Of a stretch of 64,000 nucleotides of DNA, positions 50,310 to 60,020 are shown in pieces. Location of the stretch: the NCBI GenBank assembly GCA_016124585.1, contig WGNL01000018.1, positions 306,047-370,046 on the forward strand, read 5' to 3'. Made by a program: the position numbers and the translations under genes. Source of the DNA: Bacteroidota bacterium. GTDB lineage: Bacteria > Bacteroidota > Bacteroidia > Chitinophagales > Saprospiraceae. Every line of letters starts with the position of its first letter. Position 1 is the stretch's first letter. The notes beneath the pieces were generated by a model. The model saw only the letters and a program-made list of their open reading frames with translations. It did not search any database and had not been told where the DNA came from.

Positions 50310-51974
50310 ATGACTGATCAAAAACCTTGGCTGGCGAATTACCCGAAGGGCGTGCCTGCCAATATTGATGAAAATGCCTACCCTTCATTGGTGGCATTGC
50401 TGGAGGAGACTTTCAAGAAATTTCCCAACAAAAAAGCCTTCAGTTGCATGGGCAAGTCGCTGACCTATGCCCAGATAGACAAGTACTCAACACAATTTGG
50501 CGCTTACCTGCAATCCCGTGGCTTGGAGCCTGGCGACAAAGTCGCGTTAATGATGCCCAACCTTTTGCAGTACCCGATTGCGCTGTTCGGCTGCCTACGG
50601 GCTGGACTGGTCATCGTGAACACCAATCCGCTCTACACCCCCCGAGAAATGCGCCATCAGTTCACTGATTCTGGGGTAAAAGCGATTGTCATTTGCGAAA
50701 ACTTCGCATCTCACCTGCAAGAAGTGTTGCCGGACACTCAAATCAAAACCGTCATCATCACCAGCATTGGTGAAATGCTGGGCTTTAAAGGTTGGTTTGT
50801 GAATTTTGTCATCCGCTATATCAAGCGGATGGTGCCAAACTACAACCTGCCGAATACGGTTACTTTCGGCTATGCTGTTGAGCAGGGAAAACATTTCACG
50901 ATAAAACCATTTTCAAACACCCCCGACGATGTGGTCTGCCTACAATATACTGGTGGCACGACGGGCGTGGCTAAAGGTGCCATGCTCACCAACCGCAACC
51001 TCGTGGCCAATATGATGCAAATCAAGGCGTGGATATCTCCTTCGGGAATTGGCGAGGGAGATATTGGTCTTTCGCCGTTGCCGCTGTACCATATTTTCGC
51101 TTTTTCGGTCAACTGTCTGGCGCTTTTCAGCTTGGGAATGCAGACGGTGCTGGTTGTCAATGCCCGTGATATTCCTTCGGTCATCAAGGAATACAAGAAT
51201 TTTAAAGTGAGCATCATGACAGGCGTGAACACGCTTTTCAACGCCTTGCTCAACCATCCCGATTTTGCAGCTCAAGATTTCAGTGCATTGCGATTGGGCC
51301 TTGGTGGTGGCATGGCTGTTCAGAAAGTAGTGGCTGAGAAATGGCGGAAAGTAACTGGTTCGCCCCTCATCGAGGGCTACGGCATGACGGAATCATCGCC
51401 TGTGGCCAGTGTGAACCCACTTGATGGTTCTGGCAGGCTCGGCTGCATCGGCCTACCCGTTTCTTCCACTGACATGCGGATCGTGGACGATGCGGGGAAG
51501 CCATTGCCGCAAGGCGAAATAGGCGAAATCCAAATCAAAGGCCCACAAGTGATGAAGGGCTACTACAACCGCCCGGACGCCACGTCCCAAATGATCAAAG
51601 ATGGCTGGCTCTGCACGGGTGATATTGGCCTGATGCACCCAGACGGTTATTTTCAAATTGTTGACCGGAAAAAGGACATGATTCTCGTGTCGGGTTTCAA
51701 TGTTTACCCCAACGAAATTGAAGATGTGGTAGCGGAGAATCCCAAGGTTTTGGAGTGCGCCGCTATTGGTGTTCCAGACGAAAAATCGGGTGAAGTGGTA
51801 AAGATTTTTGTGGTTAAAAAGGACAAGTCTTTAACCGAAAAAGAACTACTGGAGCATTGTCGCCAAGGTTTGACAGGCTATAAAATGCCAAAGGCGGTGG
51901 AGTTCCGCACGGAGTTGCCCAAGACGAATGTGGGGAAAATATTGAGGAGGAAATTGCGGGAGGAGCAAGGGTAA
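50310..51974 (+). CDS. Long-chain acyl-CoA ligase
   Basis: 554 aa, ANL superfamily. AMP-binding motif YTGGTTGVAKGAMLTN, adenine motif EGYGMTESSP, ribose motif CTGDIGLMHPDGYF, hinge DRKKDMILVSGFNVYP and C-terminal Lys motif TNVGKILRRKL are all present. It activates fatty acids with CoA. It resembles FadD. No other beta-oxidation gene is next to it. Confidence 0.93.
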   Translation: MTDQKPWLANYPKGVPANIDENAYPSLVALLEETFKKFPNKKAFSCMGKSLTYAQIDKYSTQFGAYLQSRGLEPGDKVALMMPNLLQYPIALFGCLRAGLVIVNTNPLYTPREMRHQFTDSGVKAIVICENFASHLQEVLPDTQIKTVIITSIGEMLGFKGWFVNFVIRYIKRMVPNYNLPNTVTFGYAVEQGKHFTIKPFSNTPDDVVCLQYTGGTTGVAKGAMLTNRNLVANMMQIKAWISPSGIGEGDIGLSPLPLYHIFAFSVNCLALFSLGMQTVLVVNARDIPSVIKEYKNFKVSIMTGVNTLFNALLNHPDFAAQDFSALRLGLGGGMAVQKVVAEKWRKVTGSPLIEGYGMTESSPVASVNPLDGSGRLGCIGLPVSSTDMRIVDDAGKPLPQGEIGEIQIKGPQVMKGYYNRPDATSQMIKDGWLCTGDIGLMHPDGYFQIVDRKKDMILVSGFNVYPNEIEDVVAENPKVLECAAIGVPDEKSGEVVKIFVVKKDKSLTEKELLEHCRQGLTGYKMPKAVEFRTELPKTNVGKILRRKLREEQG

Positions 51975-52008
51975 TCTTCAGAAATTTTGAAATTGGAAAT
52001 TGCTGTAA

Positions 52009-52050
52009 ACAAAAAAGGCGGCTGGGCAAATGCCCGCCGCCTTTTTTGTT
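52009..52050. terminator. Bidirectional terminator between acyl-CoA ligase and rny
   Basis: GGCGGC (52017-52022) pairs with GCCGCC (52036-52041) and an inner GGGC/GCCC extends it. An A run lies before and a T run after the stem, so it works on both strands. Confidence 0.9.
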
Positions 52051-52065
52051 TTCCTGCGGTAAAAA

Positions 52066-53715
52066 CTACCGTGCAAACTGTACTGCACGTTTCTCCCGGA
52101 TCACGGTAACTTTGATTTGACCAGGGTACTGCATTTCCCCTTGAATCTTCTGCGAAATCATGAATGCAAGGTCGTCGGCATACTGGTCGCTAACTTTTTC
52201 GGCTTCCACCAATACCCGCAATTCACGGCCTGCCTGCATTGCAAATGCTTTGGAAACGCCCTCGTGCGCCATCGCAATTTCCTCCAAATCACCAATGCGC
52301 TTGAGGTAGCTTTCGAGGATTTCCCGGCGGGCACCTGGGCGGGCACCTGAAATGGCGTCGCAAGCCTGCACCAGTGGGGAAATGATGTTGTTCATCTCGA
52401 TTTCATCGTGGTGAGCACCCACTGCATTGCAGACGATTTCATTCTCGCCGTGTTTTTCGCAAATCTGCATCCCAACGATGGCGTGCGAAAGTTCGGTTTC
52501 CTCTTCTGCTACTTTTCCAATATCGTGGAGCAAACCTGCCCGCTTGGCCAATTTTGCTTGTTTTGGATTCAGACCTAATTCGGCGGCCATGATGCCGCAA
52601 AGGTTGGCAGTTTCAATGGAGTGTTTAAGTAGGTTTTGGCCGTAGCTGGAGCGGAAACGCATGCGACCTACCATTTTTATCAGATAGGCATTGAGGCCAT
52701 GAATGCCCAATTCGATGACGGTCCGCTCGCCAATTTCTACGATTTGCTCGTCCAATTGCTTGCGGGTCTTGGCCACCACCTCCTCAATGCGGGCAGGATG
52801 TATGCGACCATCTGTCACGAGTTTTTTCAGTGCCAAACGAGCCACCTCCCGGCGGATCGGGTCAAAGCTGGAGATAACGATGGCTTCTGGTGTATCGTCC
52901 ACCACGATTTCAGCGCCAGTGGCAGCCTCGAGCGCCCGGATGTTCCGGCCTTCTCGACCAATGATTTGGCCCTTCATGTCGTCGGAGTCAAGCGGGAATA
53001 CAGAGACGGTGTTCTCGATGGTGTACTCCGAAGCCATGCGCTGGATGGTGGAGATGATAATTTTCTTGGATTCCTTGTTGGCGTCAAGCTTGGCCTGCGT
53101 GATGGTTTCCTTCACGAGTGCCATAGCCTCGGTCTCTGCCTTGCCTTTGATGGCTTCCAGCAGTTGCTCCTTAGCCTCGCCTTGCGTAAGGCGTGATATG
53201 CCTTCGAGGGCTTTGATGCGCTCTTCGTTGGCGGCTTCAAGTTCTTCTTTGCGCTTCGCAACGACCTTGAGCTGCTTGTCGAGGTTTTCTCGAACGGTAG
53301 CGACTTCAGCATTTTTCTGCTCAAAATCGGCATCCTTGGCATCCAATTCCTTGATGCGGTCCTTCAACTTATCTTCCTTCGACTGGATGTCTTTTTCGAG
53401 GCTCCTGATTTCCAGTTCACGCTCTTTCACAGAGACCATTTTCTCTGCTTTCTCCTTTTCAAAATCAGCCCGCATGGAGTTGAAGCGGTCTTTGGCTTCC
53501 TGCACTTTGCGCTGTTTGATGGTCTCGTTCTTCGATTCAGCTTCGTCCAAAATCCGCTTGGCAGTGTCTTGCGCCTTCTTGATTTCTTGGTCGGTTTTTG
53601 CGTTTACTTCGTCAAGGAGCGCCTGCTTCTTGCTCTTCATGCTGGCTTGGATGATGAAATATCCAACTGCCAACCCGACGACCAGTCCAATGACCAGCCC
53701 GATTCCTATTTCCAT
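52066..53715 (-). CDS. rny: Ribonuclease Y
   Basis: Membrane-anchored endoribonuclease that starts mRNA decay. 549 aa. An N-terminal membrane helix ([19 protein letters not shown]) is followed by a long charged coiled-coil (about 30-200), a KH domain ([23 protein letters not shown]) and an HD domain with [12 protein letters not shown] and AVGAHHDE. All the parts are intact. In a conserved order with zapA and pheT upstream. Confidence 0.97.
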   Translation of the reverse strand: MEIGIGLVIGLVVGLAVGYFIIQASMKSKKQALLDEVNAKTDQEIKKAQDTAKRILDEAESKNETIKQRKVQEAKDRFNSMRADFEKEKAEKMVSVKERELEIRSLEKDIQSKEDKLKDRIKELDAKDADFEQKNAEVATVRENLDKQLKVVAKRKEELEAANEERIKALEGISRLTQGEAKEQLLEAIKGKAETEAMALVKETITQAKLDANKESKKIIISTIQRMASEYTIENTVSVFPLDSDDMKGQIIGREGRNIRALEAATGAEIVVDDTPEAIVISSFDPIRREVARLALKKLVTDGRIHPARIEEVVAKTRKQLDEQIVEIGERTVIELGIHGLNAYLIKMVGRMRFRSSYGQNLLKHSIETANLCGIMAAELGLNPKQAKLAKRAGLLHDIGKVAEEETELSHAIVGMQICEKHGENEIVCNAVGAHHDEIEMNNIISPLVQACDAISGARPGARREILESYLKRIGDLEEIAMAHEGVSKAFAMQAGRELRVLVEAEKVSDQYADDLAFMISQKIQGEMQYPGQIKVTVIREKRAVQFAR

Positions 53716-53720
53716 GATGT

Positions 53721-53757
53721 CAAAAGGTTAAAATGGTTACGTGGTTACGTGGTTTTC
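53721..53757. repeat. GTGGTTAC tandem repeat upstream of rny
   Basis: GGTTAAAATGGTTACGTGGTTACGTGG contains tandem GTGGTTAC-type words directly before the rny start on the minus strand. A degraded complementary AACCA/TTTAACC segment lies at 53804-53824. It looks like a partial member of the hairpin family. Confidence 0.5.
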
Positions 53758-53842
53758 TAGCAAAATTCACATGACGCAGCTTGCGTTACGCTTCAATTTG
53801 GCTGTCCAGCCATTTAACCAAAAATATAACAACAGGAAAAAA

Positions 53843-54139
53843 CTAGGGCATCACTTCGTCTATTAGTGATTCAATGCGGGAGAGTTTATCGGAAATTTCA
53901 GGTGTGGAAGCAGTCGCTTGGCTTGTGGCTTTGTGATAATCCACCGCATAAGCCAAGATCGCCATGGCAAGGCAGTCCTGCTTTTCACGGTTGGTGTAAG
54001 TCAACTGAAACTTGTTTATTTTTTCGTTGACCTCCTTGACTATTTGGCGGATGACAGGTTCGTCATTTGCCTTTATTTTCAAAGGATATGGCCGCCCTGC
54101 AATGGTCACGGTCAATTGTTTGCTATCCTGATCTTCCAT
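53843..54139 (-). CDS. zapA: Cell division protein ZapA
   Basis: 98 aa. FtsZ-associated protein that bundles FtsZ filaments. The N-terminal VTIAGRPYPLKIK strand pair and the helical C-terminus (AMAILAYAVDYHKA) fit ZapA. It follows the coiled-coil gene at 54143 by 3 bases; the order pheT, coiled-coil, zapA, rny is common in Bacteroidota. Confidence 0.9.
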   Translation of the reverse strand: MEDQDSKQLTVTIAGRPYPLKIKANDEPVIRQIVKEVNEKINKFQLTYTNREKQDCLAMAILAYAVDYHKATSQATASTPEISDKLSRIESLIDEVMP

Positions 54140-54142
54140 ATC

Positions 54143-54433
54143 CTAAGCGTTTTGAAGCCACTCAATACATTTATCAATCTCGCTGATGTATTGGTCAATT
54201 TGCTTTCTCAACTTTTGGTTGCTTTCCGAATCATCTCCCCGCTGCCCGGCCAATGCCTGCTGCGAGTTAGTTAATCTTTCTGTCAATTCGCCGATGCGCT
54301 CGTGCTGCGCTTCCAAATCGGCTTTCAGTTTATCATTTTCGTTGGAAAGTTGGGTGTTTTGCTGGCGCAATGCAGTAATTGCTTCGGCCAGCAGCCGCAC
54401 TTTCTGTTCGATATTGTCGAGTTGTTGGGTCAT
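54143..54433 (-). CDS. ZapB-like coiled-coil protein
   Basis: 96 aa, almost entirely heptad-like helix (LAEAITALRQQNTQLSNEND, then LEAQHERIGELTERL). It sits between pheT (7 bases away) and zapA (3 bases away). Like ZapB it is a short coiled-coil next to zapA, so a cell-division partner is likely, but sequence alone cannot prove it. Confidence 0.75.
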   Translation of the reverse strand: MTQQLDNIEQKVRLLAEAITALRQQNTQLSNENDKLKADLEAQHERIGELTERLTNSQQALAGQRGDDSESNQKLRKQIDQYISEIDKCIEWLQNA

Positions 54434-54440
54434 TGTTCAA

Positions 54441-56951
54441 TTAACGTCGAATGGACGCGCCAAATTTCCGTTCAAACGCCTCGATGAGTTCACTCACCAC
54501 GGCGTCCACCTCTTTGTCCTGCAAGGTGCGGGTCGGATCTTCGAAGCTGAAGCTCAATGCATAGGACTTTTTGCCCTCGCCCAGCTTGCTCTCATCTTCA
54601 AAGACATCGAACAAATTTATATCTTTCAACAGCTTTTTACCAACTTTTTTGGCAACGGCGGCAAGGTCGTTAAAATTCACGGATTTTCCAATCACCACTG
54701 CCAAGTCCCTACGCACCGTCGGGAATTTGTTTAGTTCCGCAAAACTGATGCTTTGCTTCTTGGCTGCTTGCAACAGTGCATCCCAGTTCATATCAGCGTA
54801 ATAAACTTCGCCCCGAATGCCCATTTTCTTGCAAACTTTCGGCTGTACTTTTCCAAACGTCACCAAATCCTGTGGCCCTCGGTGATACTTGATGCCGTAG
54901 GCAAAAACTTCATCCTTCACTGCTGTCTCTTGGTAGCCACTGCCCACACCCAATCGGGAGAGCACATTGCCGACAAAGGCTTTGAGCGTGAAAAAATCCG
55001 CTGAAACTTTCTCCTTGTTGCGCCAGCTCTCAGACCAGCGTTGGCCAGTCAGGAAAAGCGCTAGGTGTTGAGGCTCAACAAATTTCGGGTTTCGGATTTC
55101 GGATTTCGGATTGGACGTGCCTGAATCCGCGATCCGCGATACGCGATCAGCAATCGAAGGGTGGTAAGTTTTACCGAATTCAAACAGCTTCAAATCGGAT
55201 TGTTGACGGTTTTGGTTGTTCACCACTGCCTCCAAACCACTGAACAGCATCGTGGGGCGCATGATGTCCAGTTCCACGTTGCTGGTGTTGTTCACAAAGA
55301 CAAGTTCATGGTCTTCCTTCGGTAAAATTTCCTTGTAAAGTGCAGATTTTGAGAGTGAAAGGCTCATCGTCTCATTGAAACCATTGGCTGCCAAATAATC
55401 GGCAATAGTATTGCGCACCGAATTTGGGTCCGGTTTTTCACTCGCCACCATGCTACTTCGGATCTGTGCAGGGGCGGGCACATTGTCCAAGCCGAAAACT
55501 CGAAGTATTTCCTCCACAACATCGGCAGGACGGGTCACATCGGCCTTGTTGGTGGGTACGCTGACGGTGAACGACTCTGACGACTCTGCTTCAATTTTCA
55601 TTTCCAGCGCAGATAGAATTTCGTTGATTTTTTCCTTTGGAATCTCCATGCCGATGAGTCGGTTCACGTAGTCAAACGTGACTGTAATCAATTGATTTTC
55701 AATTGGGTTTGGATAAATATCCACGATTTCTGAGGCGATTTCACCACCCGCCAATTCGACCATCATGGCCGCTGCCCGTTGCAGTGCGTAAACACAGATA
55801 TTCGGGTCACTGCCTTTTTCAAATACCCTGGCAGCGTCGGTGCGGAGGTCGTGCCGGGTGCTGCTGCGGCGAATCCACTTGGCATTGAAATGGGCGCTTT
55901 CAAGGAAAATGTTCTTCGTCGTTTCCTTCACACCCGATTTCGCACCGCCGAACACACCACCGATACACATCGGCTTGGATTCACCATCGCAAATCATCAG
56001 GTCGTGGTCGCTTAGGCTGCGCTCCCGTTCGTCGAGGCTGAGGAATTTGGTGCCTTCCGGCAATGTTTTCACAATGATTTTTTGCCCAGCGATTTCATCC
56101 AAATCAAAGGCATGCAGCGGCTGCCCAAGTTCGTGAAGGATAAAATTGGTAATGTCCACCACGTTGCTGATGCTCCTTACTCCGACCGACTGGAGACGTT
56201 TTTTCAACCAGTCAGGCGATTCGCCAATCGTCAAACCTTTGATGACGACACCCGCGTAACGGGGACAAGCCGCTGTGTTTTCCACCGATACATTAATGGG
56301 AAGTAGGGATGAGGAAGTAGGGATGAGGGGGGCGACTGTTGGAACTTTTACCCCATTTTTTTGCCCAAATTGCACTTGCAACGCAGCGGCCAAATCCCTC
56401 GCCACGCCAAAATGGCAGGTCGCATCCGAGCGGTTCGGCGTCAGGCCGATTTCGTAAACGACGTCTTTTTCCAGTTTGAAATAATCCCGGCCAGTTGTTC
56501 CAATGGCCGTATCTTCTGGCAGCACGAGAATGCCGCTATGGTCTTCGCCCATGCCTAGTTCATCGGCGGCACAAATCATTCCCTGGGATTCTTCGCCTCT
56601 GATTTTACCAAGTTTCAACGTGATGGGATCGCCATGCGTTGGATAAAGCGAAGTGCCGACGGTGGCTACGAGCACCTTTTGCCCAGCGGCTACATTGGGT
56701 GCTCCGCAAACGATTTGGAGCAAATTTTCACCACCAATGTCCACTTTCGTGAGGCTGAGCTTGTCGGCATTGGGGTGGCGCCAGCATTCCTTCACATGCC
56801 CGACGACGACTCCTTCCAATCCGCCCTTAATGCTCTCAACTTCCTCCATGCCTTCCACTTCGAGGCCGAGGCTGGTGAGCAGGTTCGAGATTTCCTCCGG
56901 AGCAAGGTCAATGTCAATATATTCTTTGAGCCAGTTTAGTGATATGGTCAT
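54441..56951 (-). CDS. pheT: Phenylalanyl-tRNA synthetase beta subunit
   Basis: 836 aa. N-terminal B1/tRNA-binding domain (RHPNADKLSLTKVDIG, VCGAPNV), B3/B4 editing region, B5 domain and C-terminal anticodon-binding FDX-ACB domain (FPTVRRDLAVVIG, then EKFGASIRR-type end). Acts as an alpha2-beta2 enzyme; pheS is not in the window. An odd stretch of about 25 residues after KTYHPS (ADRVSRIADSGTSNPKSEIR) is encoded by a repeat block at 55083-55157 and looks like an in-frame insertion. Confidence 0.96.
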   Translation of the reverse strand: MTISLNWLKEYIDIDLAPEEISNLLTSLGLEVEGMEEVESIKGGLEGVVVGHVKECWRHPNADKLSLTKVDIGGENLLQIVCGAPNVAAGQKVLVATVGTSLYPTHGDPITLKLGKIRGEESQGMICAADELGMGEDHSGILVLPEDTAIGTTGRDYFKLEKDVVYEIGLTPNRSDATCHFGVARDLAAALQVQFGQKNGVKVPTVAPLIPTSSSLLPINVSVENTAACPRYAGVVIKGLTIGESPDWLKKRLQSVGVRSISNVVDITNFILHELGQPLHAFDLDEIAGQKIIVKTLPEGTKFLSLDERERSLSDHDLMICDGESKPMCIGGVFGGAKSGVKETTKNIFLESAHFNAKWIRRSSTRHDLRTDAARVFEKGSDPNICVYALQRAAAMMVELAGGEIASEIVDIYPNPIENQLITVTFDYVNRLIGMEIPKEKINEILSALEMKIEAESSESFTVSVPTNKADVTRPADVVEEILRVFGLDNVPAPAQIRSSMVASEKPDPNSVRNTIADYLAANGFNETMSLSLSKSALYKEILPKEDHELVFVNNTSNVELDIMRPTMLFSGLEAVVNNQNRQQSDLKLFEFGKTYHPSIADRVSRIADSGTSNPKSEIRNPKFVEPQHLALFLTGQRWSESWRNKEKVSADFFTLKAFVGNVLSRLGVGSGYQETAVKDEVFAYGIKYHRGPQDLVTFGKVQPKVCKKMGIRGEVYYADMNWDALLQAAKKQSISFAELNKFPTVRRDLAVVIGKSVNFNDLAAVAKKVGKKLLKDINLFDVFEDESKLGEGKKSYALSFSFEDPTRTLQDKEVDAVVSELIEAFERKFGASIRR
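55083..55157. repeat. In-frame tandem repeat block inside pheT
   Basis: TTTCGGG, TTTCGGA, TTTCGGA, TTTCGGA on the left, then after a spacer GCGATCC, GCGATAC, GCGATCA on the right. Left and right are partly complementary through CGGAT/ATCCG. It encodes an insertion in the linker part of PheT. Confidence 0.75.
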
Positions 56952-56987
56952 TTTTCTAAATTTGAAGGGGCGAAGATAGGTTTTAAA

Positions 56988-58478
56988 CTACTTTTCCCCA
57001 ATCTCCCGCAGCACCTTCTGTATCTGCTTTTTCTTTTCCTTCGCCTCCACCACCGTAGGCGGGGCGGCCCGCTCGGCACAGTCCTTTATTGGGCAGCGCT
57101 CGCAGGTCGTGTTCACTTCCCTTCGGGAAATGGCAGGGTCGTCAAGGAACTTCACCCGTTTGCGAAGTGCCGCATCCACCAATATTCCGACAGTGATGCT
57201 GACGTTCTGGTCGGGCGAGGGATAGGCCGGTCGGGCGAGGGTGAAGCAGAGGTACTCGTCCTTGGTGTCGTGGTAGCGGCTGCGCTGCGCCCCGACGAGT
57301 GCCCCGGTGTATTTGCCTGCTTGTTGCATTTGCGCCAAATCCTCCAGCAGCGAGGTGGCCAGCCAGCGGCGGCAGTAGTGCTCGTTGATGGCGTTGCCGT
57401 GCGGCTGATGGCGGCGGTTGAGGTGTAGTTCCTTGTCCATCCTGAACTGGCCAGTGGCAGGCGTGTGGATGAAACGGAGCAGGAACAGTTTTTCCAAGCC
57501 GAAAAATTGCGGCAGCACGTTGGTGATACGTTGGAAGAGCATCTCCGGCGATGCCTGGTATTTGCGCAGCAGGCCGAGAATGAATTCACCATCCCAGCGG
57601 GGCAGTTGGAAGAAGGCTTCCATGTTCTGGTTGAAGGTTTCCCGATTGAGCAGCAGCGCTGCCGAGAAATAGCCCGCCTTGAAGTGGCTAAGCACTTCCT
57701 CAAAGGAATTCACCCGTAGCAGGGTAGCGGTATTTGCTCGCTCCTTCAAGCCTAAGTAATTGAATCCCAGTTCTTTACCAAACTGAAAAGCCTTTTGCAT
57801 ATCGTTCAACTTGGCATTCAGCAGCAGTTTTTTCGCCTTCGGTAAATAGACGGAGCGGATGTCGGCCAACTCCGGGTAAGCTGCCAAGCCATTCTCTACG
57901 ATGGTGTAGCTGTAGCGTTTTTCAAGCAATTTGGCGAGCGAATCCACTGGCACAGATCCCGTGGTCGGGAGTTTGTTTCGCTCCGCAAAATCGGCGGCAG
58001 CCTGTTCTATCTCTTCGAAATAATTGTTGTTGAGTTCCAAGTACGAGCGCAAGGCCCCGAAGTAGAAGTTCTCCTCGGCGAGGGCGTAATTCCGGGAAAG
58101 TTCGACGAGCGTGGAAATGAACGCCCCGACTTTCAGCGGCGCATTGGCAATAATTTCGACCACTTTGGCGAGGTCTATGTCGAAGAGGTCGAGCGGGAGT
58201 TCATTGAGGAAATTGGAGCTGAGGAGGTCGGCCACGGGGCCGAGGTTTTTGCCCAAATCCAAGGACATCAGCTCCGCCGACTCCACGCCAAGCGTTCCGG
58301 CCAGCAGCCCGATCTTGTCTTCTTTGGGGAATTTTTTTCCCTTCTCGATTTCATTAAGATAGGAGATGGACATGCTCGTTTGCTTCGCAAAATCAGCGAA
58401 ATTCAGTCCACGGGCTTGGCGTAACTGCTTGATTTTCAACCCGAAAATAATGCGCTCGTTGGGCGATTTCTGGCTCAT
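56988..58478 (-). CDS. Large XRE-type regulator of the short-chain fatty acid (ScfR/RamB-like) family
   Basis: 496 aa from the ATG at 58478 (MSQKSPNERIIFG); the frame to 58541 only adds a leader. The N-terminal XRE HTH has LKIKQLRQARGLNFADFA and MSISYLNEIEKGK. The middle corresponds to the ImmA/IrrE-like region, but the HExxH metalloprotease motif is not seen (AFQFGKELGF at the place). The C-terminal part has a Cys cluster (TTCERCPIKDC) of the kind in DUF2083 regulators of propionate/acetate metabolism. It may sense a metabolite. Confidence 0.82.
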   Translation of the reverse strand: MSQKSPNERIIFGLKIKQLRQARGLNFADFAKQTSMSISYLNEIEKGKKFPKEDKIGLLAGTLGVESAELMSLDLGKNLGPVADLLSSNFLNELPLDLFDIDLAKVVEIIANAPLKVGAFISTLVELSRNYALAEENFYFGALRSYLELNNNYFEEIEQAAADFAERNKLPTTGSVPVDSLAKLLEKRYSYTIVENGLAAYPELADIRSVYLPKAKKLLLNAKLNDMQKAFQFGKELGFNYLGLKERANTATLLRVNSFEEVLSHFKAGYFSAALLLNRETFNQNMEAFFQLPRWDGEFILGLLRKYQASPEMLFQRITNVLPQFFGLEKLFLLRFIHTPATGQFRMDKELHLNRRHQPHGNAINEHYCRRWLATSLLEDLAQMQQAGKYTGALVGAQRSRYHDTKDEYLCFTLARPAYPSPDQNVSITVGILVDAALRKRVKFLDDPAISRREVNTTCERCPIKDCAERAAPPTVVEAKEKKKQIQKVLREIGEK

Positions 58479-58587
58479 GGGTGTAAAGGTAGGGGGATTG
58501 GGGCGAAAATTCGCAAAGTGCTTGGCGAGATGACTTAGCATTTTATGTTTTCTGGCGAAAACAATTGGATTCTAACTGCAAGGAGGA

Positions 58588-58628
58588 TGGGAACACGGAT
58601 TAAGCGGATGCGGCGGATTAAAACGGAT
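58588..58628. repeat. One-armed CGGATTAA repeat
   Basis: Tandem words ACGGATTAA, GCGGATGCGG, CGGATTAAA, ACGGATTT between the XRE and HMG-CoA reductase genes. No complementary arm. The class may be related to the hairpins. Confidence 0.5.
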
Positions 58629-58646
58629 TTTTGAAACTTTGGCTCT

Positions 58647-59969
58647 CTATCTTGATGCCTCCAAATACTCCCGCACCGTCGTAAACGACACCGCCTTTCC
58701 TTCAAAATATTTCATCGCTTCCATGGCCTCATCTGCACTCGCCCCGAGGTGGTTAAGGATGTTCGCCAAATGCATTTTCATGTGCCCAGCCTGAATGCCC
58801 GTGGTCACGAGCGAGCGCACGGCGGCGAAGTTTTGTGCCAAGCCCGTGCTGGCGATTATCATCATTAATTCTTCTGCCGTCGGGTTGCCCAACATTTCGA
58901 GGGAAAGCTTTGCGATAGGGTGGAGCTTCGTCAGGCCGCCAACTGTACCGAGCGCCAATGGTAAATCCAGCCAGAAGCGGAAGATGCCGTTTTCGATGGT
59001 GCAATGGCTTAGGCTGCGGTACTGGCCATCACGGGCGGCGTAGGTGTGGCAGCCCGCCTCCACAGCCCGAAAGTCATTGGCGGTGGCCAGCACCACGGCA
59101 TCCACGCCATTGAAGATGCCCTTGTTGTGGGTGGTGGCACGGTGCGGGTCAAAGTAGGCGATGCGCACGGCCTTGCGGAATTTCTCGGCCAGTTCGGCTG
59201 CAGGAAGTCCATTATTGAATGGGCCCAACTTGTCCACTGGACATTCCACCCAAGCACGCACGAGGCATTCGGGCGTGTAGTTACTGAGGATGGACATGAT
59301 GATAATCACGTCCCGCTCACTGTTGTCGTCGAAAATGGGATGGGTGGCAATGAAGCGATCCAGCGTTTTTGCGAAGCACTCCAATACCGAATTGATGAAA
59401 TTGGCGCCCATGCTGTCGCAGGTTTCGAAGGAAACTTTCAGTTGGTAGTAGCGTGGTTCCTGGATCGTAAAGTCCAAGAGTTCGATGCTCGTAACGCCGC
59501 CGCCCCGCTTTTCCATGTTGGCGGTGATGGGCGCTGCGTCCTGTAGGAGTTCAGTTTTCAGTTCCCCGAAAACACGTTCCAGTTTGCGCACATCGCCGCT
59601 CCAGGAGAAGTGGACTTGCCCCAACTTCTTGGTTCCCAATACTTTAGCATGAAAACCGCCCCGGTCGAGCCAATATTTGGCAGCACTGCTGGCAGCGGCC
59701 ACCACCGAGCTTTCCTCGATGACCATCGGAACGGCATAGACCCTGCCGTTTATCATAAAATTAGGCGCAATGCCAAACGGCATGGGGAAATTGCTGAGAG
59801 TATTCTCGCTAAAGCCGTCTAGCAGTCGCTGCTGTTCATCGTCAGCGTTCCACCAACGCATCAGTTCCTGCGTGGCTTCATCAGGGTTTTGGAAAAATTG
59901 CTCCGCCACCCATTTCACCTTATCAGGTTTTGAGAGTTTTGAAAAGCCGGATATCGTTTTGTTGCTCAT
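58647..59969 (-). CDS. mvaA: Hydroxymethylglutaryl-CoA reductase, class II
   Basis: 440 aa. Class II (degradative-type) HMG-CoA reductase, used by many bacteria in the mevalonate pathway. Motifs: ENTLSNFPMPFGIAPNFMIN, VIEESSVVAAASSAAKYW (catalytic Glu), DSMGANFINSVLE and ATTHNKGIFNGVDAVVLAT (catalytic Lys), with LTKLHPIAKLSLEMLG near the end. It shares direction with IPP isomerase (60488). Despite the name it may run in the biosynthetic direction, feeding the isoprenoid and carotenoid path. Confidence 0.9.
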   Translation of the reverse strand: MSNKTISGFSKLSKPDKVKWVAEQFFQNPDEATQELMRWWNADDEQQRLLDGFSENTLSNFPMPFGIAPNFMINGRVYAVPMVIEESSVVAAASSAAKYWLDRGGFHAKVLGTKKLGQVHFSWSGDVRKLERVFGELKTELLQDAAPITANMEKRGGGVTSIELLDFTIQEPRYYQLKVSFETCDSMGANFINSVLECFAKTLDRFIATHPIFDDNSERDVIIIMSILSNYTPECLVRAWVECPVDKLGPFNNGLPAAELAEKFRKAVRIAYFDPHRATTHNKGIFNGVDAVVLATANDFRAVEAGCHTYAARDGQYRSLSHCTIENGIFRFWLDLPLALGTVGGLTKLHPIAKLSLEMLGNPTAEELMMIIASTGLAQNFAAVRSLVTTGIQAGHMKMHLANILNHLGASADEAMEAMKYFEGKAVSFTTVREYLEASR

Positions 59970-60020
59970 CTTACCTTTTTAGCTTTCCTTCATTTGCTTC
60001 CTTACATGTTCATGATATGC

